Part shown: in pieces, positions 47,416 through 58,719 of the stretch
Position numbering within the stretch: position 1 is the first letter of the stretch
Layout: every line of letters starts with the position of its first letter
NCBI RefSeq assembly: GCF_000283155.1
Contig: NW_004454160.1
Coordinates: forward strand, 2,752,937-2,816,936
Origin: Ceratotherium simum simum
Taxonomy: Eukaryota; Chordata; Mammalia; Perissodactyla; Rhinocerotidae
DNA: 64,000 nucleotides
Direction: 5' to 3'
The notes under the pieces: generated by a model
What the model was told of the DNA's origin: nothing
Databases searched by the model: none
The model's input: the letters and a program-made list of their open reading frames with translations, nothing else
Made by a program: the position numbers and the translations under genes

Positions 47416-48538
47416 TAAAGAGAGGGAAAAAATGGTGATGTAGGAGAACCCAGCTTCCCTGTCCCCCCCAACAAAGGTCAATGATCAGCCAGCTATCCAC
47501 AACAAAAACAGCTCCCCGAGACCTGTAGACCCTTTAGGAAGTTTTAGCAACACCATGGAACAAACAACCAAGAATAATCACACAGGAAGAGAAGGAAGAC
47601 AACTTCATTTTGCCTGCATTATCCTATACCCCCAGCCAACGTGGGGGCCATGTTCAGCCCCAAGAAGGAATCTCCCACTTAGAAAGAGTTCCACTCACCA
47701 GGAAAAGAAGAGCGGGTTGAGCGACCAGCTTCTCCAGCATCCGGGACACTGCTCAAAGGTCCCGCTTTGGTGATCCACAAAGCTGAGGAGCCTTGAGTCC
47801 ACTAGGAAAAAGAAAAAGAAGCAGAAGCTATTGTTACCAGATATGCAGTGGTACTAATTGCGGCAGCCTGGTGGTTGGGTCTGCAGGGGTGGCCTGCCGC
47901 TGGGTGGGCTGAGGGCCTGGGTCATGGGAGCTTGCCTGTTGCTGGGGTGGGCAAAAAGCCCGGTCTCTGGTGGTGCGCTTGGCTCTCAGCCTGGCCAGGA
48001 CCCTGGGTTAGCGGGGGCTGATGGCAGCCTGGGACTACAGGAGCCACCCAAGGCCATGGGAGCTGGCAGCTAGGATGTCAGGAGCCTGGGTTGGTGGGAG
48101 CCTGGGGCCTCAGGAACTGCCTGGGGCCATGGGTGCTGGACAGTGTTGGGGTGGATTGGGGGCCTGGGTTCGCAATAGCCCATAGGGAGCCACCTAGAGC
48201 AGGGGAGTTGGCCTGGTGCTGGGGTGGGCTGGCTCTGGGGTCCACAGTGAACTCAGGAGCTCACCTCCTTCTCCTCCTCTGGGAGGGGTGTCTCTCTCCA
48301 GGCTGGGCTGCCCAGGCTTGGGGGAGGGGTGATGGGTGTAGTGCGAATCTATCTTTCTTACTCTCCTCAAGGCGTCTTTTATTATTTCTATATTTCACCT
48401 GGATGCTGTAATCCCTTACCTGGAATCCTTGGCTCTTGTGAAGGTATTTTCATGCACAGATAATTGTTCAAATTGATGTTTCATGGGGAGGACAAGCGCT
48501 AGAAATTCCTATCCTGTCATTTTGCTAATGTCACTCCT
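47416..48538. mobile_element. GC-rich L1 5' UTR block with two opposing L1 5' starts
   Basis: The left edge on the plus strand ('aaatggtgatgtaggagaac', then 'ctgtccccccaacaaaggtc') reads like an L1 5' start in sense orientation. The right edge on the minus strand ('gggagtgacattagcaaaat'-like, then 'tgacaggataggaatttct') also reads like an L1 5' start. It runs the other way through 'catcaatttgaacaattatc'. Between them is GC-rich DNA with degenerate internal repetition. The plus frames here (47555-47773, 47858-48073, 48091-48411) have no domain and are products of the low-complexity GC-rich sequence. Confidence 0.6.
47858..48245. repeat. Degenerate GC-rich tandem-like repetition in the L1 5' UTR
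   Basis: Phrases recur several times: 'gctggggtgggc', 'gggcctgggt', 'ccatgggagctggcagc' against 'ccatgggtgctggacag', and 'gagcctgggttggtgggagc'. The irregular spacing suggests decayed monomers. Such repeated 5' UTR units are known from L1s of several mammals. I could not define a clean unit length. Confidence 0.5.
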
Positions 48539-48550
48539 ACAATATATCTT

Positions 48551-48847
48551 TTTTTGTGTGTGTGAGGAAGATCAGCCCTGAGCTAACATTCGTGCTAATC
48601 CTTCTCTTTTTTTGCTGAGGAAGACTGGCTCTGAGCTAACATCTATTGCCAATCCTCCTCCTTTTTTTTTTGTCCCCAAAGCCCCAGTAGATAGTTGTAT
48701 GCCATAGTTGCACATCCTTCTAGTTGCTGTACGTGGGACGCGGCCTCAGCATGGCCGGAGAATCGGTGTCAGTGTGCGCCCTGGTCCAAACCCAGGGCCG
48801 CCGGTAGCGGAGCGCACGCACTTAACTGCTAAGCCATGGGGCGGCCC
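48551..48847 (-). mobile_element. ERE SINE, antisense, with exact target-site duplication
   Basis: Full-length antisense ERE ('gaggaagatcagccctgagc', 'ccagtagatagttgtatgcc', head 'taactgctaagccatgggg'). The 11-base duplication 'caatatatctt' is at 48540-48550 and 48848-48858. It splits an older antisense L1 exactly at that site. Confidence 0.95.
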
Positions 48848-48858
48848 CAATATATCTT

Positions 48859-51800
48859 GAAGTTAGGTAGCATATATCCTTTAGCCTTGGTTTTCTTTTG
48901 CAAGAGTGCTTTGGATAGCTTGTTTCCTTCTCATATGAATTTTAAAATCAGCTTATCAAATTTTGCAAAAAGGGTGGTGAGATTTTTATTGCCATTGGAT
49001 TGAATCCATATAGCAATTAGAGGATAATGGACAATTTATTCACGTCGTTTCTCTCTCCATTTATTTACAAATTCTTTAATTTCTTTCAGTAATATGTTTT
49101 AGTTTTCTTTGTAAAGGTCTTTCATATCTTGTTAAATTTATTTCTTAGTATTTTAGGTTTTTTGATGCCATTATAAATGGAATTTTTAAAAAATTATGTT
49201 TTCAATTGTTTATTGCTGGTATATAAAAGTACAATTGGTTTTTGTAAATTAATCTTGTATCCTGTGACCTTGTTTAATTTACTTATTCATTCTGGTAGCT
49301 GTTTTGTAAATTCTTTAGGATTTTCTATGTAAACAAGCATGTCATGTGTAAATGGAGATAGTTTTACTTATTCATTTCTGAGATTTATGCCTTTATTTAT
49401 TTTTTTCTTGCCTTGTTGCAATAGCTGGGATCTCCAGTGTCATGTTGAATGCAAGTGATGAAATTGAGTATCCTGGACCTTTTCTCAATCTTAGGGTAAA
49501 AGTGTTCATAGTTTACCATTAAGTGGTATATTTTAGAAGATACTCTTCATCCCTTGAGGAATTTGACTTCTATTCATAGTTCGCTGAGGTGTTTTTGTTT
49601 GTTTTGCTTTTTAAATCATGAATGGGTATTGAATTATTTCAAATGCTTTTTCTGCATCCTTTGAAGTGATATTATTCTTGTTTTTTATTCTGTTAATATG
49701 GTGAATTACATTGATTGGTTTTCAAACCTTGCATTTCTGAGATAATTTCGCTTGCTAATTCATGGTAAACATTTTTTACATTGCTAGATTCAATTTGCTA
49801 TTACTTTAGTATTTTTACATCTATATTCATTAGAGCTGTCTATAATTTTTGTAAAAACATTGTCAGCTTTTGATGTTAGGGTTATGCTGGCTTTATAAAA
49901 CAAGTTGGAGTGTTTCTTCCATATTGGGAAAGAGTTTTTGTAAGATTGGTATTATTTCTTCTTTAAATATAGAGTTTACCAAAGAAGTAATTGGGCCTGG
50001 AGTTTTCTTTGTGGGATGGTTTTTGATAATAAATTCATTTTCTTTAATAGATATGAGGCTATTCTAATTTTCTGCTTCTCTTGTCAGTCTCGGTATATTT
50101 ATTTTCTCAAGGAATTTGTCCATTTTATCTAAATTATCATATTTGTTGGTACAAGTTGTTCATAATATTTTCTCACTATACTCAACGTGTGTAGGATTTG
50201 TAGTGATAATCCCCCTTATTCCTCATATTGGTAAGTTGTGTTTTCTCTCAAATTTTTTTTCTTGATCACTCTAGCTAGGGGTTTTCAATCTTACTGATCA
50301 TTTTAAAGAAACAACTTTTGTCTTTGTCAGTTTTCATGTTATTTGTTTTCTATTTGTTAATATTGGCTCTTTGTTACTCCATTCCATTTTCTTATTTTGT
50401 TTAACTTTGCTCTTTTTTTCCGTAGATTCTTGAGTAGAAGCTTAAAATATTGATTTTATACCTTTCTTCTTTTGTAATATAAAACATAACAATAAATTTC
50501 CCATTAATCACTGTTTTAGCTACATCCCACAAATTTTGAAGTGTTATATTTTCCATTATTCAGTTTGAACTATTTTCTATTTTTCCTTGTGATTTCTTTT
50601 TTGAACCATAGACTATTTAGAAATGTGTTGTTTATTTCCAAATATTTGGTATTTTACTACATATCTTATTGTCAATTTATTTCTAATTAAACTCCATTGT
50701 GGCCAGAGAACATATTCTGTGTTATTTCAATCATTTTAACCTTTTGAGACTTATTTTAGATCACAGCACATGATCTATCTTGATGAACATACTATGTGCA
50801 ATTGAAAAGAATATGTGTTCTATAGTTGTTGGGAGTAGTCTTTTACAATTATCAATTAGGTCAAGATGATCAGTACTGTTTTTGAGATCATCTATATCTT
50901 TATTAATTATTTGTCTATTAATATATAAATTGTTGAAAGAAGGGTATTAACATTGTTAACTATGATTGTGAAATTGTCTACTTTTCCCTTCAACTCTAAA
51001 TTTTTTCATGTATTTTGAAACCCTGTTATTAGCTCTGTACACATTTATGAGTGTTATGTGCTTGAATTCACCTTTTTATCATTATTAAACATTTCTTTTT
51101 ATCTCTGATAATAGTTTTTGTCTTGATATCTATTTTTAGTTGATATCAATATAGTAACTCCAGCCTTCTTATGCTTATTATTTGGATGGCTATCTTTTCC
51201 CATTCATTTACTTGCTTAGAGTTTCCATCTTTCTGCTAACATTATACATCTGTTACTCCATGTTGCCTACTTTTTCCATTAGAGCCCTTAGCATATTAAT
51301 CATAGTTATTTCAAGTTCCCTGTTCGATAATTCCAACAAGTGTGTCATATCTAAGTCTGGTTCTGATGATTGTTTTGTCTCTTAAGACTGTGTTTGTTCT
51401 TGCATTCTCTTGTAAATTTTTTATTGAAAGCTGGACATGTTGTTTTGGGCAATAAGAATTAAGGTAAATAGGCCTTCAGTGTGAGGATTTATGGTAATTT
51501 GTTTAGGAGTTGGGATGTTTACTGTTTTTTGTAGCTGTAGGTGTCAGAGGCTTCAAATTCCTCAGTGTCCTTGTATTTGTCTTGCCTCTTGACTTTGAGC
51601 TTCTCTAAGTACTCCTCCTCAGAGAGAGTCTGTGTCTTGCAGCTCTTTCACCTGTAACCCACTGTACTGTACTAGAGCCCTGTTGATGTGGCACTAAGGT
51701 GTGTGTGGGGGGGTATTCTGTAATTATTCTAATTTAATTCTGATTAAATCTCAGTGTTTTAGCGAGCCTATGTCTCGGGGCTGTGACCTCCACAAGTGTT

Positions 51801-52482
51801 TATCCAGTGATATAACTCCCCCACCCCCACTCCTATTCCCTTCCCTGTCTATAGTGTTCCCAGTCTATTTCCTTGAAGCCCTGACCTCTGTTGACTGTTC
51901 TTTTTGTTGTTGTTGTTAGGTGAGATAGAAAGTCTAAAGGTGGTTGGAGTGGGAGAAATACTCTTCTCCTAACTGAGATATGGCTCTGGCAAAGATATTT
52001 TTCCTGGAAAGTAGGTCTTTGTTATGAAGTAACTTCACAATGATTCTTTTCCTCCCACCCCTACCAGAGCCAGGAGACGATCTTTCTTCCTTGTGAGAAT
52101 GTGGTGGAATTCCTGGGGGTAAAGCCCATGTAAATGCACAATTTCCAGGAGTTTCTCACTCTCAGGCTAGTCCACATTTTGTCTCCAACAAATTGTCAAA
52201 ATTACTAGTTAATAGTTCCTACCAGTTTATGGCTCCAGCAACTTCTGCTCCAGATAATCAGAAGTTGACTGTGTCTCTCTGGATTTGCCTGTATCTCCAG
52301 ATATTGGGGTGGTGGTTTGCCCTGCAACCTCATTTCTTTGATGGGCCGAAGAAAAGTTGTTGATATTCAGTTTTTCAAGCTTTTTCTTGTTATAAGGATT
52401 GGAATGATGACTTCCAAGCTCTTTATATATCAGAGCTAAATGGACGTCCTAGATTCATCCATTTTCTTTCATTCTATCGTAC
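48859..52482 (-). mobile_element. Old L1, antisense, mid-ORF2 to 5' region
   Basis: It starts in mid ORF2 ('gaagttaggtagcatatatc', 'gggtggtgagatttttattg'). It proceeds through 'gattgaatccatatagcaat', 'gagtttaccaaagaagtaat' and 'cattgtggccagagaacata' towards the L1 5' side. The last kilobase (about 51300-52480, 'gaaagctggacatgttgttt') resembles old L1M 5' sequence. The ORF2 frame is fully degraded. The 65-codon plus frame 49870-50067 is a shadow. Confidence 0.8.
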
Positions 52483-52733
52483 TTTTTTTGTGAGGAAGAT
52501 TGGCCCTGAGCTAACATCTGTTGCCAATCCTCCTATTTTCGCTAAGGAAGATTGTACTAGATGTTAGCCCTGGGCTAACATCCATGCCCATCTTCCTCTA
52601 CTTTACATGGGACATCGCCACAGCATAGCTTGACAAGCAGTGCATTGGTCCGTGCCCAGGGTCTGAACCTGCGAACCCCAGGCCACCAAAGCGGAGTGTG
52701 CGAATTTCACCGCTATGCCACTGGGCCAGCCCC
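52483..52733 (-). mobile_element. ERE2-like SINE, antisense
   Basis: 'gaggaagattggccctgagc', an internal near-duplicate 'gatgttagccctgggctaac', 'catagcttgacaagcagtgc' and the head 'accgctatgccactgggcc' at the right end. No clear target-site duplication was found. The L1 sequences on its two sides are not obviously contiguous. Confidence 0.9.
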
Positions 52734-55640
52734 TTATCAGTATTTTTATATTTTAAATGCATCTCTTGTAGATGGCATGTAGCTGAGTCTTGATTCTTTG
52801 TCTATTCTGACAATCTCTGCCTTTTAATTATTGACATGGTTGTATTTAGGTCTACTATTTTACTAAATTGTGTTTTGTTTTCTCCCTTTTTTGGTTCTTT
52901 TTCTTCTTTTCTACCTGCTTTCAACTTATTTGACTAGTTTTTAAAATTCCATTTTATTTTGTCTGTTATAGCATTTCTGTTACGTTTTAGTTATACCATT
53001 TCTATTAATTTTTATTGATTGATTTAAGGATTTTAATATTAAGCATCCTTAAATTTAACCATTTATTTGCATTAATGTGGTACTACTTCACATTAAATAT
53101 TAAAATCTTGCAACTATATAACTTCATTTACTCCTTCCCAAATCCCTTATGATAAAGTTTTTATGTATTTTACATGTAGCTACATTATAAATGTCACAAG
53201 AAAATGTTCTAACTTTTGTTTAAATAGTACTATGTAGTTTAAGGAATTGAAAGCAAAAATAATCTTTTACGTTTATCCAGATATTTACCATATCTGATGT
53301 TCTTCTTTCTCTCTTGAACATCCAGGTTTCTGGTATTGTTTCACTTCAGCTTAAAAATGTCTCAGCATTTCTTGTACTGCAGGTCTACTGGCAATGAATC
53401 ATCTCAGTTTTCTTTTATCTGAAAATGTATTTATTTCAAGTTTATTCAGTATTTTTACTGATTATAGAATTTTTGGCTAGGTATCTTTCCCCAGCATTTT
53501 AAAGACATTGTTCTACTGTCTTCTGTTTTCTATAGTTTTTGATGAGGAATTAGCTATCATTTATATCATTTCCCCCTATATGTAATGAGCCATTTTATTC
53601 TGGCTGCTTTCAAGATTTTCTCTTTATCTTTTGTATTCATCAGTTTGACGTTCTTAGGCATGGTTTTCTCTGTATTTACTGTGCTTGGGGTTGTTGGACT
53701 TCTTTAATCTGTAAATTTATGTCTACCATCTAATTCAGGACATTTTCAGGCATTATTTTTTCTATATATTTTTTTACCCCATTCTCACTCTCCTTTGCTG
53801 CTTGGACTATAGTTGCATGTATGTTCTCTTACATTTGGCTGAGGCACTTTTCATCTTTTTTTGATTCTTTTTGCTCTGTCCTTCAAATTTTATTTCTTCT
53901 GATGTGTCTTCTATTCACTATCTCCTTCGACAGCTCTATTTTTCTTTTAAGCCCATCTAGTGAATTTTAAAATTTCAGATATTGTTTTTCAGTTCTAAAA
54001 TTTCCATTTGAATATTTCTATAATTTCTGTTTCCCTACTGTGATCTTTTCATTTAATCCTTTTCATTCATTGTAAGCATATTTTCCTGTACATCCTTGCA
54101 CATAGTTATAATAGCTCCTGTAAAATTATTTTCTGCTAATTTGAACATATGGGTCACCTCTGGGTCATTCTCCATCGTTATCTTTTCTCTGGAGAATGGC
54201 TCACATATTTTTGGTTCTTCACGTATAATTCAGGATTGTATCTTAGAATTTGTAAATATTATGTTTTGGAGACTATGAAGTATGTTATAGTTCTCTTAAA
54301 AGTTGTGTTTTTAATTTTGTGTTATCATGCAATTAGCTTGGTTGGGCTCAGACTTTTAAATTCTGCATCTTGATCAGCAGCTTTAGTTTCAATTTGGTTC
54401 TTTAATATAAGCTGAGTTGTTTGGAGTCTGCTCTGCACATACCCAGCTTGGGGTCAAGGCAGAGTGTTTGGGATAGAGTTTATATACAAGATTTGGGGCT
54501 CCTTCTTTCCGGTTCTCTCCTTTCTGGGATACCACTCTCACTTTCTAGTGGCTGTGGTTGCAGCAAACTCTCCACTCTGGTTGTTCAGCCCAGAAGGATT
54601 GTGAGTTTTCTATCCGAGTTCTAGCTGCTCTGTTAGGTGTCAACCGTGGTTTGCACTAAGGCTGAGCCATAAAATTGGGTAACTCAAACCTCCAGTTTCC
54701 TTCTTCCAAGTTTCAATTCCCATCCAGAATCTGCCTGCTATTTTCACTTTCAAGTGCTTTCAGGTCCTTGTATTTTTGTGTACTTGATCTGAGTGTATAA
54801 TTCTCATCTGCAGAGGTTGGATAAGTAAGTGGAATCTTAATAGCTCTTTTAAAGTTCTCTTTGGCTAATTCCAACACTTCTGTGGTTCCTGGGGGTATTT
54901 CTATAGGCTAAATTTACTTCTGGTTATTAGTCACATTTTCCTTCTTCTTTGCTTTTTAAGAAATGTTTAGTTGTTTGTTGCACATTGTAGATGTTTGCTA
55001 TCTTCCTTTAAGGAGCTTTGAATTTGGGTCTGTGGGTCCAGATTTATCCTCACTTTACTCTTAGAGTAATCTTACTCCCAAGGTGTGGACTTTCTGGGGA
55101 CGTCAACTGAATGCCTGGAGTGTTTAGCAATATCTCTCCACTCTGGATGGCCATAGCTTCATCTCCCAGCTCTGTGTGATCTCTGAAATACCCATTTAAT
55201 TCAAAGATCCCTGATAGTTAATTTCTGCCAGGACTTGCAAAATCTCTTTATGTGCAGTTTAGTATTGAGCCAAAGCTCAAGGGGACTTCAATGCAAATTT
55301 CTGGAGTTCCTTTTCTGCGTGGCTCTCTGCTCTAAGAATTTACCCTGCAAATTTCATCTGTGCTAGCAACATTGAATTCTTGTCTCTGTCTCCTAACTTT
55401 AGTAAGATCACTGTGCTCTCTTTGGGATATATTTTCCTGGGAGATCGTCTGGAAAGTGATTGTGGGCAGAAAACTGGTGTGATTTGAGGCTCACCTCATT
55501 TATTTCCTTTCTTTCAGAGATCACAATACTGCACTGCATGTTTTCCAATATCTGAAAATTGTTTCGTGTATTTTGTGCACTTTTGTGGCTATTTATAGTG
55601 GAGGGCTAGTCTGATACCAGTTCTTCTGCCATAGTTGGAA
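52734..55640 (-). mobile_element. Old L1 (L1M), antisense, second copy
   Basis: 'ggcatgtagctgagtcttga', 'acaatctctgccttttaatt', 'cttgtactgcaggtctactg' and 'tctggctgctttcaagattt' are antisense 5'-half L1M blocks. From about 54840 to 55640 the sequence is 5'-region-like, with general similarity of content to 51.3-52.4 kb. This suggests two separate L1M elements side by side. There are no coding remnants of length. Confidence 0.7.
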
Positions 55641-57484
55641 GTGGAAGTCCCTGTTTCCACAAAAGCAGAACAAATGCAAATTTTCAGGTCTTACCTACAA
55701 ATACTCTGACTAAATATGTTTGTGCAGGGACCCAAGAGTCTTCATTTAGTAGTCCTCCCCCTTTCATGGTAATTTTGATGTAGGTAGGGTGTCATACTGT
55801 GATAAAGTTAGGATAAGGGAAAAAGTACCATTGGAAATTAATATTTATTGTAATTAAAGTCAGATGTGAGGCCAAATGTCAGCATGGCCATAACTTGAGT
55901 AATTCAGATAAATTCAAGAAAACAGGCCAGCAATAGAGAACACACAAGCCTTTTAGAGATTGGCCGGGGTCTGGTTAAAATCTGGAACCCCAGAAATAAA
56001 AATGCTGTTTGAAATATTAACTGGGAGTAACTGAAAACAGAAAAGGAGAATCTTCTTGCCAGATGGGGGAGATGGTGGGAGATGCACAGATTAAGGAGGC
56101 TTTCTTCTAGCTTTGGCCTCTGGTCACTCACAGCATAGTCCTGGAGTGCAAACTAACAGTCAGAGGGACATGTATCCCCTCTGATCTCTGGTGCCACATT
56201 TCTCACCACAAAACTTTGCAGCCAAGTATTCCCCAGGCACTCCAGGTTCTTCTAAGCAGAGCTGCCATGCTTTCTGGCAGATATTACTGTTTATGTCAAT
56301 CTGGTCTCAAGAGCTGTCTGAAAAAGCGAAGGGATTTACTGCTCAAAGGAGGTGAAAGATTGGAAGAGGCCAAAGATCTTAGCTCAGAGAGAGCCCATTA
56401 AAGATATTTTGCCTTGTCAGAGACTGTCTATATGCCAACTCTGTTAAAAGGAACATCTAAAGACAGAAATTTATAAAAGACATAGTGGCAGGTAAGAAGG
56501 CATTAACAAAATTTGTTTCCCCCTAAAGATGCAGATAGAATTCACACAGCTTTGTTGAGTGCCATGCAATAATTGATTTTCTTTCCAGCCTTATCCTTGC
56601 CATTCCTTATTGAGTTAATTTTCCTCAGTAACTGATTTCTCAAAAGCTTGATTTTGTTGAGACTTCCACCTTCCCTTGAAGTCACCGTACCCAAACTTAA
56701 CTTATGCTTGGAAGACTAAGTTGAAAAGGCAGACCCTAAATAATGTTTTCTACATTCTAAAACAGCGAAGTCTACTCTTGCTTATCTATAGCTCTAGAGG
56801 TTAACCTGGGGCCTTAGCTCTTAAGACTTTCTGGTTCATTTCAGGTGTTTTTTTAGTCCCCACAAGAGCTATTTCCCTTTACATCATGGTCCCGTAGAGT
56901 GCTGGTATCAGATACCAGAAATGCTGGCATTATAGTTCTCTTGTAGCACCCCACCACCAACCCTGCCTTAAAATATAGTTCTAGCTGCCAAACCTCACAA
57001 TGGGGGACAAAGCAGAAAAAGGTGGGGGTGGGGTGCTGCCATGGGGAATCACAAATGAAAATATCAGTCAGCTTTAAAGGCATCAAATTATCTCCTTAGT
57101 TCAAATTGCCAGCCTCTGTCAAGGAGTGACATGGTGTTTCCTGATGTGTTGAAAGCAGCACTGTGATGAAAGAAAGATAGTGCCCTTATCCAGCTGAAAT
57201 TCTGAACTGGACACCCTGTGGGAGTTTTGTATATAGTCTTTGACTCATCATGATAAAGACTGGCTGCTGACAGCTCATCAACTTTGACTTCTGGCCAAAA
57301 CTCCAACACTCGGCTTCCTTTCTCCCTCCCCTCTAAACTCTTCCATCTCTCCTTTTTTAATTTCTTCCACTCACCACTTAGGAAGCTTTCCCTAAGTCTG
57401 AAGGCAGCCCTGACCCTAAAGCAGTATTAGTTCACTGGCTCACTTGCCAAAGTGTGTTGGATATTTTGGGTCCTAATATTTATA
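55641..57484. other. No gene or recognised repeat
   Basis: Short frames at 55904-56131 minus, 56216-56401 plus, 56853-57086 minus and 57088-57309 minus have no recognisable domain. An old LTR element is possible, but I cannot point to paired termini. Confidence 0.35.
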
Positions 57485-57990
57485 ATGCAGCTAGTATTTA
57501 TTGATCACTCTACTAGATGCTAGAGATGCAGAAGTAAAGAAACATGGTTGCTGCCCTCATGGAAAACTTTCAAAAATGTGCTTCTAGAGCTACCTACATC
57601 AGGAGTCCTTGGAAAAGTTTTTTTAAAATGCAGATTTCTGGGTCCTAACTAAGATTCATGGAGTGGAAATTTCTGAAGTTAGGTGGAATATACATTTTTA
57701 ATGAGCTTCCCAAGTGGTTCTTAAGCACATTGCAGTTTGAAAACCACTAGTAAGCAAACAAATATGGAATTAAAATTTATGATGAAGAACCTAAAATATA
57801 ACAGATGACACGGAGAAGGTGAATGTAGATTGAGATACTTAGGTTAACAAAAGCCTTAGGAAATGACGTTTAAACTGAGACTTGAGAGATAAGTGGAATT
57901 GTTCAAATGAAGAATGGGGTGAAAATATTTTTTAAGAAGGGGGAAAACTTATGCAGAAGTCCTGAGGCGATAATGTTGATGTTTTCCTAG
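57485..57990 (-). mobile_element. L2 LINE 3' segment, antisense, split by MER5A
   Basis: The first part, 57485-57585 ('ctagtatttattgatcactc', 'gctgccctcatggaaaactt'), is the antisense L2 terminus. The second part, about 57757-57990 ('aaatgacgtttaaactgaga', 'cttatgcagaagtcctgagg'), continues the same element after a MER5A. Confidence 0.65.
57590..57755 (+). repeat. MER5A-type DNA transposon nested in L2
   Basis: 'catcaggagtccttggaaaa', 'aatgcagatttctgggtcct', 'gagcttcccaagtggttctt' and 'gcagtttgaaaaccactag' give the MER5A order including its right terminus. The left terminus is eroded. Confidence 0.75.
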
Positions 57991-58719
57991 CCCATATACA
58001 TGGCTAGTGCCTTGTCCTAAAGGAAATATTGGCATATAAAGACATGCATCCCCTAATCTGGTTTTAACGCCAATGCTCTGCTTTGTCTCTAGTCTAAAAA
58101 TTTTCCTGCTAGGACATGAGTTAAATTAGGAAATTTTATCTAATTTAAGCTTTAATAAAACAAAACTAGTGAAATTGAGTTTATAAATTTTTATATAGGT
58201 CTGAATTCAACAACATAAATATTTATTTTCCAATCACCCCCCCATCTCATTTATTTCTTTACTTTCACGGTAATTAACTTGGTATATGAGCATGCAGAGT
58301 GAAAAAAAATGATCAAGTACTATATACTGTGTGGTTTGCAGGGATTCATGTGTATTTATATGTCAGTTTTGCCAGTAGGAACTTTATAGTTACATGTGAG
58401 GGGAATATTTTATATAAAAATCTCTGATGATGAATTTCCAAACAAACCCATTTCAGGTTGAAATTTCACACAGTCTGAACCCTGTAGGGATTTTGGAAAT
58501 TTTGAGCAAAGTGCAATGAGCTATTGAACTAAATATTTGTGAAGACAAGTTAGCAATCTGAAAAATAAATAGTGCTCATTCTGACTGATCTTGTGACTCA
58601 TGAAATACAGATCAGGCTATTTGAACCTATAAAGGAAGTATTATTCACACCTTTTTGTGTAGAGGAAGAAGGGATTCTAGCAATTTGCTGATAACTCATG
58701 GGCTTCTGCATTCATTTGC
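57991..58719. other. No gene or recognised repeat
   Basis: AT-rich, unassigned, with no frame of note. Confidence 0.4.

Noticed and set aside
48091..48411. Gly/Trp-rich 106-codon frame and neighbours as coding, or the GC-rich region as a gene CpG island
   Set aside because: The region is flanked by L1 5' starts and has internal degenerate repetition typical of an L1 5' UTR. The frames are low-complexity products.
55641..57400. A possible old LTR or endogenous retrovirus remnant
   Set aside because: I could not find paired termini, a primer-binding site, or any retroviral protein motif, so no call is made.
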